Shown: positions 1 through 5,882 of the stretch, in pieces | Layout: the number at the start of each line of letters is the position of its first letter | Numbering within the stretch: the first letter of the stretch is position 1 | From: Pirellulales bacterium | GTDB lineage: Bacteria; Planctomycetota; Planctomycetia; Pirellulales; Thermoguttaceae | DNA: 9,053 bases | Direction of reading: 5' to 3' | NCBI GenBank assembly: GCA_030605745.1 | Contig: JAUWHT010000205.1 | Location: forward strand, 1-9,053 | The notes under the pieces: model-generated | The model's database searches: none | What the model was told of the DNA's origin: nothing | The model's input: the letters and a program-made list of their open reading frames with translations, nothing else | Translations under genes and position numbers: made by a program

Positions 1-19
1 TAGTTATCGACGCTTTCAA

Positions 20-39
20 CCCCGCCCTTCCGGGCGGGG
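20..39 (+). terminator. GC-rich hairpin, possible terminator of an upstream gene
   Basis: An 8-bp perfect stem (CCCCGCCC at 20-27, GGGCGGGG at 32-39) closes a TTCC loop. The bases after it are pyrimidine-rich (CTATTCTCTTC) but contain no real T run, so intrinsic termination is plausible rather than certain. It lies upstream of the first gene of the window and would end a plus-strand gene beyond the left edge. Its sequence is unrelated to the palindromic repeat found further right. Confidence 0.4.
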
Positions 40-86
40 CTATTCTCTTCACGCCAAAACTGCGAAGTTGCTTAGAGCCGAGTTCC

Positions 87-121
87 AATCCCCAATCCCC
101 AATCCCCAATCCCTAATCCTT
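87..121 (+). repeat. 7-base tandem repeat, five units, abutting a start codon
   Basis: Three identical AATCCCC units (87-93, 94-100, 101-107) are followed by AATCCCT (108-114) and AATCCTT (115-121), so the last two units drift step by step. The array ends three bases before the ATG at 125 and occupies the place where a ribosome binding site would be expected. No purine-rich Shine-Dalgarno sequence is visible there. Short heptamer arrays of this kind occur in intergenic DNA of several bacterial groups; whether this one acts on the downstream gene cannot be read from sequence. Confidence 0.8.
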
Positions 122-124
122 AAT

Positions 125-853
125 ATGTCACCCCAGAACGTAAGCACCGGCGTGCTCCGCACGCTGCATCGAATCCACCGTCAGATCACCGATCTGAAAG
201 AACGGCTGGAGCGGGGTCCAAAGAAAATCCGTGCCTGCCAGGCACATATCTCGCACCAAGAGGAGCAGCTCGCCGCCGCCCGGGCCGATGCAAAGGCGCT
301 GCGCGTGTCCACCGACAAGAAACAGGTCCAACTCAAAGCCGGTGAAGACCAGATCAAGGACCTGAAAAACAAGCTGCTCGGTGCATCAAGCAATCGCGAG
401 TACCAGGTGTTTAAGGACCAGATCGCCGCCAAGGAAATGACCAACAGCGTCCTGGACGACGAGATACTCGAAGGCTGGGAGAAGATCGAACAGTTCGAGG
501 GGAGAATTGCCGAAGCCGAAAAGGCCATAGCTGAGGTCCGCCAGAAAGCCGAGCAGGTCCGCTGCGAAGTCCAGCGGCAGGAGCCCCTAATCCGGGACGA
601 CCTGGCCCGGTTGCAGACCGAGTTGAAGCAGTACGAGGTCACGCTGCCGGCAACCGTACGGGAATTGTATAACCGCGTCGTCCGCCAGAAAGGCGAAGAT
701 GCGCTGGCGGTGGTCGAAAACCAGTGCTGTAGTGGTTGCCACCAACACGTGCCGATTAACGTGTGCGCCGAAATCATGCTTTCCCACCCCATGTTCTGCA
801 AGACCTGCGGCCGGCTGCTATACATGTCCGAAGACAACTCGCGCGTGGTATAA
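125..853 (+). CDS. Coiled-coil protein with C-terminal C4 zinc ribbon (COG1579 / CT398 type)
   Basis: The product is 242 residues. Residues about 10-175 are charged and heptad-like, rich in Glu, Lys, Gln and Ala, which predicts a long antiparallel coiled-coil hairpin. The C-terminus holds a zinc ribbon with two CxxC knuckles, Cys202/Cys205 (CSGC) and Cys225/Cys228 (CKTCGRLLY). This matches the COG1579 / zf-RING_7 family, whose studied members are Chlamydia CT398 and Helicobacter HP0958 (FlgZ). Those bind protein partners including RpoN, and HP0958 also binds RNA. The role here is unknown and nucleic-acid or sigma-factor binding is inference. I chose the ATG at 125: an in-frame TTG at 68 would add 19 residues that merely translate the tandem repeat. 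No Shine-Dalgarno is evident. The stop lies 26 bases before the next gene, so co-transcription with the toxin-antitoxin pair is possible. Confidence 0.85.
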   Translation: MSPQNVSTGVLRTLHRIHRQITDLKERLERGPKKIRACQAHISHQEEQLAAARADAKALRVSTDKKQVQLKAGEDQIKDLKNKLLGASSNREYQVFKDQIAAKEMTNSVLDDEILEGWEKIEQFEGRIAEAEKAIAEVRQKAEQVRCEVQRQEPLIRDDLARLQTELKQYEVTLPATVRELYNRVVRQKGEDALAVVENQCCSGCHQHVPINVCAEIMLSHPMFCKTCGRLLYMSEDNSRVV

Positions 854-879
854 TTCCAGGATGGCCTGAGAGGTGGATC

Positions 880-1158
880 GTGATCACTGAAGAGGACAGA
901 GCAGCAATCACGGAAGTGGCGGCTCGCTACCGAGTCGAGCGAGTGCTTCTGTTCGGCTCCAGTGCAGACCCCGCACGCGAGGGGCATGATGTTGACCTGG
1001 CTGTGGAAGGGCTACCGCCGAGCAAGTTTTTCGCATTCTATGGCGACCTGCTTTTCAGTGTGTCGAAACCAGTAGACCTGATCGACCTATCGATCGAAAG
1101 CGAGTTAACTCACCTAGTTCGCCGTGAAGGAATCCCTGTCTATGTCGGAACTCAGTGA
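880..1158 (+). CDS. Minimal nucleotidyltransferase, MntA-like antitoxin of a HEPN-MNT pair
   Basis: The product is 92 residues, normal for an MNT-domain protein. The nucleotidyltransferase signature is intact: Gly26-Ser27, nine residues, then Asp37-x-Asp39 (LLFGSS...HDVDLAV), with a later acidic residue in VDLIDL (Asp66 or Asp69) as the likely third metal ligand. In characterised HepT/MntA modules this enzyme adds AMP to a tyrosine of the HEPN toxin and so silences it; that role is carried over by family and context. I chose the GTG at 880 because GAGAGG/AGGTGG lies at 868-876 and the protein then begins at the usual distance from the GSS motif. A longer in-frame ATG at 763 would lie inside the zinc-ribbon gene and add 39 residues with no family resemblance. 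The 3' end overlaps the toxin gene by 17 bases. Confidence 0.85.
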   Translation: MITEEDRAAITEVAARYRVERVLLFGSSADPAREGHDVDLAVEGLPPSKFFAFYGDLLFSVSKPVDLIDLSIESELTHLVRREGIPVYVGTQ

Positions 1159-1558
1159 ACGCGTGCAAGTTGAGTTGGCAAACATCCGGCGCGTCCTGGA
1201 CGAACTTCCCGCCAGCGAGACATTGCCAACTCTTTCGGCCTTGGAAATTGCAGGAGTGGCAGCGCTGCTCCACAATTTCTACAACGGAGTGGAAAACATT
1301 CTCAAGCAGTTTGCGCGGGCGCGGGGGCTCGGTATGCCGGTTGGAGATTCCTGGCATCGAGATTTGGTCAACCTGTTGGCAACAGAAGAAATTGTGTCCG
1401 AACAAACGGCGAACCAGCTTCGACGATATTTGGCGTTTCGTCATTTCTTCAGCCATGGTTACGCCGTTGATCTTCAGCCTGCGCAGATGCAACTGCTCGT
1501 AAAAGACGTGGAAGCTGTTTACGGGCAGTTTTCCTGCGACATCGAGAGTGCTCTGTGA
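1142..1558 (+). CDS. HEPN-domain ribonuclease, HepT-like toxin
   Basis: The product is 138 residues and appears all-helical. Near the C-terminus it has RHFFSHGY, a full RX4HXY motif (Arg100, His105, Tyr107). In the HEPN family Arg and His form the RNase active site, and the Tyr is the residue modified by the partner MntA in the Shewanella system. All three are present, so both the toxin and its regulation look intact. I chose the ATG at 1142, which has a Shine-Dalgarno (GAAGGAA, 1126-1132) inside the mntA-like gene; an in-frame GTG at 1124 has none. The 17-base overlap suggests translational coupling, with antitoxin made first. Two sampled 60-base stretches of the gene are 47-55% GC, against about 63% in a sampled stretch of the downstream fusion gene, compatible with horizontal arrival. 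The target RNA is unknown. Confidence 0.85.
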   Translation: MSELSERVQVELANIRRVLDELPASETLPTLSALEIAGVAALLHNFYNGVENILKQFARARGLGMPVGDSWHRDLVNLLATEEIVSEQTANQLRRYLAFRHFFSHGYAVDLQPAQMQLLVKDVEAVYGQFSCDIESAL

Positions 1559-1789
1559 AGGATGACGAAGATCCTCCATAAGGCGGCCTGCGGCTGCAAC
1601 TCAAGCGACCCCAACGGGAGGTAACAGGCCCAATTATCGTTACTGCCGGCAAAATCCGCCCAATTTTCCGATCTCAAAAAACGATTCGTCTCCGCTGAGC
1701 ATTGTTTGGCGCCGATTAAGAATATTGTACAGATTGATGGAATCCAGTCGGCAAAACCTGGTCTTTCTTTGGTAGGAGCTTGACCAGTC

Positions 1790-4700
1790 ATGAATGCAGA
1801 TCGGTTGCCTGGGACCTTCTTTGGTCCCGCCACGTTGGTCGATTTGGTTTGCCACCGTGCGCGCTACCAGCCGCACGACGTCGCTTTCACGTTCCTGGTC
1901 GATGGGGAAACCGAGCAGGTCCATTTGACCAACTGTGAATTGGACCGGCAGGCCCGAGCGATCGGCGCGTGGTTGCAATTGTCGGGGTTGGCGGGCCAGC
2001 GGGCGCTGCTGCTGTATCCGCCGGGGTTGGAGTTTATCGCTGCCTTTTTCGGGTGCATTTATGCGGGAGTCGTGGCAGTGCCGGTCTATCCGCCTCGGCG
2101 TAACCGCTCGCTGTCTCGCATCCAGGCGATTGCCGACGATGCCCAGGCGAAGGTGGCGCTGACCAGCGACGTTGTACTCCGCCGCGTTCGGCCGCTGATC
2201 GGAGCAGTTCCCCGCCTGAAGCAGTTGACTTGGTTGTCCACCTGCAACACCCCGCAGGGAATGGACCAACGCTGGAAGGTGCCCGACGTGGGCGGCGACA
2301 CGATGGCGTTCCTACAGTACACGTCCGGTTCGACGGGCATGCCGAAAGGGGTGATGCTCAGCCACATCAACCTGCTGCACAATTCGGCGCTGATTGCCCA
2401 TTGCTTTGAACACACCCGCTCCGGCTTGGGGGTGTTCTGGCTGCCCAGCTATCACGACATGGGACTGATTGGCGGGATCCTGCAGCCGTTGTTCGTGGGG
2501 CGTCCGAACGTATTGATGGCCCCAATGGCGTTCTTGCAGAAGCCGCTGCGCTGGCTCTCGGCGATCTCCCGATTCGGCGGCACCACAAGCGGTGGCCCCA
2601 ACTTCGCATACGAGCTGTGCGTCCGCAAGATCAAGCCCGAAGACCGCGAAAATCTCGATTTGAGCACCTGGAAAGTGGCCTTCAACGGCGCGGAACCGGT
2701 CCGGGCGGACACACTGGATCGTTTCGCGGAGGCCTTCGGGCCGTGCGGCTTCCGCCGCGAGGCGTTTTATCCGTGCTTCGGCCTGGCGGAGGCCACGTTG
2801 ATCGTCTCCGGCGGTTATGCGACGCAACTGCCCGTGCTCGGCTCGTTCGACAACCGAGTTGGGCAACGGAAACGAGTGTGCCACGGTTTTCGGATGGTCT
2901 CTAAGCCGGACGAGGAAGACGTCCGCACCCTGGTAAGTTGTGGCACCGCGCTGCCGGACCAGAAGATAGTGATTACTGATCCAGATACCCTCACCCATTG
3001 TGGAGATGGCCAGATAGGCGAAATCTGGGCCAGCGGACCCAGCGTCGCCCAAGGTTACTGGCGGCAACCGGAGGCCACCGAGGCGACCTTCCGCGCACGA
3101 CTGAAAGACACCGGCGAAGGGCCCTTCCTGCGGACCGGTGACCTGGGATTCATGCACGACGGCCAACTGTTCGTTACCGGACGAATCAAAGACCTGATCA
3201 TACTCCACGGCGTAAATGTCTACCCGCAAGACGTCGAGTTGACCGTCCAGCAGAGCCACCCCCGGCTGCGCCCCGACTGCGGCGCGGCCTTTGCCGTCGA
3301 AAGTGACGACCGGGAGAAGCTGGTCGTGGTCCAGGAGGTCGAACGCCGCAAGCAGGGCAACCTGGAGGTGGTCTTCGATGCAATTCGTCGGGCCGTCTCA
3401 TCCGAGCACGAGATGGCCACCGATGCCATCGTCCTGGTCCGGGCCGGCAGTATTCCAAAAACCTCCAGCGGAAAGATCCAGCGGCACGCCTGCCGGGCCG
3501 GATACCTGGACGGGTCGTTGAAGGTTGTCAGCCGGTGGGAAGCCGGCGGCCAAGAGGACTATCCAAGCGACCGTGCGGAAAAAAAGACCATCCGAATCGA
3601 TCCGGCCGCGGTCACCCCAAAGAATGCCCCCATCGCGGCAAGCAAGATTAACATTTCAGTACCCGCAGACAAAACGGAGACAACCGCCCAACTGGTGCTC
3701 GAACAGGTCCGCCTGGTTGCCCGGGAGCGGGCCGACCGGCTGACGCTCGACAGGCTGATTACCGAGATCGGGCTCGACTCGCTCGAACGCATGGAAATCC
3801 TGGCTTCGATCGAGGAGCGTTTCGGCGGCCGGTTCCCGCAGGAGATTCTCCCGGAGTTAGAGACCTGTCGCCAGGTGGTCGAGGCGGTAGAGAAGTACAT
3901 GGGCAGCCAGCCGCGGCCCAAGCCGGACCGGCCCGCTGATGCCGAAATCCCGGCGGAATGCTACCGCTTCGACAAGCTGCCCGAGTACCTGAAGCTGAAG
4001 CAAAACCTCGACATGCTCGAAAGCTCCGGGCTGGGTAATCCGTACTTCAACGTCCACCAGGGCCTGACCAACGACCGAACGACCATCGGCGGCCGCCAGT
4101 TGATCAATTTCTCCAGCTTCAACTACGTGGGGATGTCTGGCGACCGTCGGGTCGTCCGGGCTGCACAAGAGGCCGTCGAAAAGTACGGGGCCAGTGTCTC
4201 GGCCAGCCGATTGGTCTCCGGAGAGAAGGACCTGCACCGTGATCTGGAGCAGGCAATCGCCCGGTTTGTGGGCACCGAAGACGCAATCGTCTTCGTGGCC
4301 GGACACTCCACCAACGAGACGGTGATCGGTCACTTGCTCGGGCCCGGTGACCTGATCCTGCACGACGAGCTCTCGCACAACAGCATCCTTCAAGGCGCCA
4401 TCCTCTCCGGCGCCCGGCGAAGACCCTTTGCACACAATGATTGGCAAGTCGCCGACAGACTGCTCAAGCAGTACCGGCACGAGTACCGCCGAGTGCTGCT
4501 GGTGATCGAGGGCGTCTACAGCATGGACGGCGACATTCCAGACCTACCCAAGTTCATCCAGATCAAGAAGCGTCACAAGACGTACTTGATGATCGACGAG
4601 GCGCACTCGATAGGCGTGTTGGGTGCCCACGGTCGCGGGATCGGCGAACACTTCGACGTCGATCGCCGCGACGTTGACCTGTGGATGGGTACGCTGAGCA

Positions 4701-5227
4701 AGTCGTTCGGAAGTTGCGGCGGCTACATCGCCGGCTGCAAGGAACTGGTCGAGTACCTTAAGTACACGGCCCCGGGGTTCGTCTACAGTGTGGGCATCCC
4801 GCCGGCCAGTACCGCGGCCGCGCTGGCCTCGCTGAAGCTGCTCGAGGCGGAACCTCAGCGTGTCCGCCGGCTCCGGCAACGATCCCGCCTGTTCCTCAGC
4901 CTGGCCAAGAGACACGGACTAAATACCGGCATGAGCAAGGATTCGCCGGTGGTCCCGGTAATCCTGGGCAACTCGATGCGCAGCCTGCGATTGTCTAACG
5001 CCATGTTTGCCCGCGGTGTGAACGTGCAGCCGATAGTCTATCCGGCGGTGCCCGAGAGCGCCGCCCGGCTGCGGTTCTTCATCACCTCGCTACACACCGA
5101 GCAGCAGATCCGCTACACGATCCGAGCGATGGCCGAAGAACTGGGGAAAATCGACAGTGAGTCGAAACACGTCGCCCCGGTGGTTACCGGCACGACGCCG
5201 TTGGTAGAATCGGTTCAACCCGCTTAG
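1790..5227 (+). CDS. Trifunctional fusion: fatty acyl-AMP ligase, acyl carrier protein, alpha-oxoamine synthase
   Basis: The product is 1145 residues in three parts. Residues 1-570 are an adenylate-forming ligase of the fatty acyl-AMP ligase type: P-loop YTSGSTGMPKG (177-187), WLPSYHDMG (217-225), FGLAEATL (330-337), RTGDLG (448-453), GRIKD (464-468) and catalytic Lys562 in KTSSGKIQR. A charged linker leads to a carrier protein (about 630-704) with phosphopantetheine attachment Ser664 in GLDSLERME. Residues about 720-1122 are a fold-type I PLP enzyme of the alpha-oxoamine synthase family: HDELSHNS (His863, likely stacking on PLP), DEAHSIG (Asp936) and Schiff-base Lys971 in TLSKSFG. Expected chemistry: the fatty acid becomes acyl-AMP, is loaded on the carrier, then undergoes decarboxylative condensation with an amino acid to an alpha-amino ketone. 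If the amino acid is serine this equals serine palmitoyltransferase; the substrate cannot be read here. AGGAG (1774-1778) lies 11 bases before the ATG. No membrane segment is seen. Confidence 0.9.
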   Translation: MNADRLPGTFFGPATLVDLVCHRARYQPHDVAFTFLVDGETEQVHLTNCELDRQARAIGAWLQLSGLAGQRALLLYPPGLEFIAAFFGCIYAGVVAVPVYPPRRNRSLSRIQAIADDAQAKVALTSDVVLRRVRPLIGAVPRLKQLTWLSTCNTPQGMDQRWKVPDVGGDTMAFLQYTSGSTGMPKGVMLSHINLLHNSALIAHCFEHTRSGLGVFWLPSYHDMGLIGGILQPLFVGRPNVLMAPMAFLQKPLRWLSAISRFGGTTSGGPNFAYELCVRKIKPEDRENLDLSTWKVAFNGAEPVRADTLDRFAEAFGPCGFRREAFYPCFGLAEATLIVSGGYATQLPVLGSFDNRVGQRKRVCHGFRMVSKPDEEDVRTLVSCGTALPDQKIVITDPDTLTHCGDGQIGEIWASGPSVAQGYWRQPEATEATFRARLKDTGEGPFLRTGDLGFMHDGQLFVTGRIKDLIILHGVNVYPQDVELTVQQSHPRLRPDCGAAFAVESDDREKLVVVQEVERRKQGNLEVVFDAIRRAVSSEHEMATDAIVLVRAGSIPKTSSGKIQRHACRAGYLDGSLKVVSRWEAGGQEDYPSDRAEKKTIRIDPAAVTPKNAPIAASKINISVPADKTETTAQLVLEQVRLVARERADRLTLDRLITEIGLDSLERMEILASIEERFGGRFPQEILPELETCRQVVEAVEKYMGSQPRPKPDRPADAEIPAECYRFDKLPEYLKLKQNLDMLESSGLGNPYFNVHQGLTNDRTTIGGRQLINFSSFNYVGMSGDRRVVRAAQEAVEKYGASVSASRLVSGEKDLHRDLEQAIARFVGTEDAIVFVAGHSTNETVIGHLLGPGDLILHDELSHNSILQGAILSGARRRPFAHNDWQVADRLLKQYRHEYRRVLLVIEGVYSMDGDIPDLPKFIQIKKRHKTYLMIDEAHSIGVLGAHGRGIGEHFDVDRRDVDLWMGTLSKSFGSCGGYIAGCKELVEYLKYTAPGFVYSVGIPPASTAAALASLKLLEAEPQRVRRLRQRSRLFLSLAKRHGLNTGMSKDSPVVPVILGNSMRSLRLSNAMFARGVNVQPIVYPAVPESAARLRFFITSLHTEQQIRYTIRAMAEELGKIDSESKHVAPVVTGTTPLVESVQPA

Positions 5228-5237
5228 CAATAAGCAT

Positions 5238-5251
5238 GTTTAGCCGCCGGG
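5238..5251 (+). repeat. Fragment of the dispersed palindromic repeat (outer left arm only)
   Basis: The 14 bases GTTTAGCCGCCGGG are identical to the outer half of the left arm of the palindrome at 5778. The match stops abruptly and no right arm follows. It starts ten bases after the fusion-gene stop codon and lies in the leader of the response-regulator gene. A chance match of this length in GC-rich DNA is unlikely, but function is not implied. Confidence 0.5.
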
Positions 5252-5330
5252 GCTATCGGAACGGCGCTCAGAGTAGTACATTTCCATTTGGGGCCCCACG
5301 TGACTCCGCTCGGAAAGGACGTGCCGTACG

Positions 5331-5774
5331 ATGATTCGCGATACGGTAGGCCGGCCCATGGAAATCCTCCTGGTCGAGGACGACCTGGAGGATGCCGGCC
5401 TGACAATTGAAGCCCTGAAGAAGGGGGAGGTGGCGTGCCGGGTGAGCTTGGTCCGCGACGGCGAGGAGGCCATGGAGTTCCTGCTCCACCAGGGCAAGTT
5501 CGGCCGCGCACCCAGGCCCGATCTGATACTGCTGGACCTGAACCTGCCCAAGAAAGACGGCCGCGAAGTGCTGGCCGAGGTCAGGGCCGACGAGGCCCTG
5601 CGCCGGGTACCGGTCGTGGTCCTGACCGCCTCGACCACACACCAGGAGATCCTCAAGAGCGAGGGCCTTCACGTCGAAGATTACCTACTCAAACCGGTCG
5701 ACTTGGAGCAGTTCATCACGGTGGTCAGGTCGCTGCGCAGGTACTGGCTTTCCGACGTGATCCTGCCGAAGTAG
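5331..5774 (+). CDS. Single-domain response regulator (Rcp1-like receiver)
   Basis: The product is 147 residues and consists of a receiver domain alone, with no DNA-binding or enzymatic output. The phosphorylation site set is complete: acidic pair Asp17/Asp18 (LLVEDD), phospho-acceptor Asp69 in LILLDLNLPKKDG, Thr99 in VVLTAST and Lys121 in LLKPVD. The DLNLPKKDGREVL and KPVDLEQF stretches are typical of the Rcp1 group, partners of phytochrome-like and other hybrid histidine kinases. No kinase is in the window, so the input is unknown. It probably relays phosphate or acts by protein contact. I chose the ATG at 5331, preceded by GGAAAGGA (5312-5319); an in-frame ATG at 5358 would still keep the whole domain and cannot be excluded. 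It lies 103 bases after the fusion gene on the same strand; a functional link between them is unproven. Its stop is three bases before the palindrome. Confidence 0.9.
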   Translation: MIRDTVGRPMEILLVEDDLEDAGLTIEALKKGEVACRVSLVRDGEEAMEFLLHQGKFGRAPRPDLILLDLNLPKKDGREVLAEVRADEALRRVPVVVLTASTTHQEILKSEGLHVEDYLLKPVDLEQFITVVRSLRRYWLSDVILPK

Positions 5775-5777
5775 ACT

Positions 5778-5862
5778 GTTTAGCCGCCGGGCTTGCCCGG
5801 CGCGTTGTGTGCCGGCCAGTTCGCTCTGACAGCGACGCGCCGGGCAAGCCCGGCGGCTAAAC
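5778..5862. repeat. Perfect 28-bp inverted repeat between convergent genes
   Basis: The left arm (5778-5805) and right arm (5835-5862) are perfect reverse complements over 28 bases, separated by a 29-base spacer. The outer ends read GTTTAGCCGCCG and CGGCGGCTAAAC. Each arm also contains the short internal palindrome GCCGGGCTTGCCCGGC. The element fills the gap between the response-regulator stop (5774) and the leuS stop (5883, opposite strand), so both transcripts would fold it into a very stable stem. That suggests bidirectional termination or 3'-end protection, although no T run follows on either side. Related copies at 5238 and 8860 show that it is a dispersed intergenic element, like REP or MITE-type palindromes; no transposase is visible. 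Confidence 0.85.
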
Positions 5863-5882
5863 GAACAGCGCAAACGCACAAA

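Noticed and set aside
87..121. CRISPR array
   Set aside because: The units are 7 bases with no spacers, so this is a simple tandem repeat.
68..124. TTG start giving a 19-residue extension of the zinc-ribbon protein
   Set aside because: The extension simply translates the heptamer repeat (SPIPNPQS), and the family fits the shorter protein.
181..987. 268-codon minus-strand open frame across the zinc-ribbon and MNT genes
   Set aside because: Ser/Arg-rich shadow translation crossing two well-supported plus-strand genes.
1559..1577. Small hairpin (AGGAT / ATCCT) right after the HEPN gene as a terminator
   Set aside because: Only five base pairs with a seven-base loop and no T run; too weak to call.
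1702..1733. Promoter for the fusion gene (TTGTTT or TTGGCG with TATTGT or TACAGA)
   Set aside because: The best pairings have 15-16-base spacing and poor -10 matches. A promoter probably lies in 1559-1789, but I cannot place it.
2312..3259. 315-codon minus-strand open frame inside the fusion gene
   Set aside because: It is a shadow of the acyl-AMP ligase domain, whose motifs are continuous on the plus strand. It has no ribosome binding site or recognisable motif.
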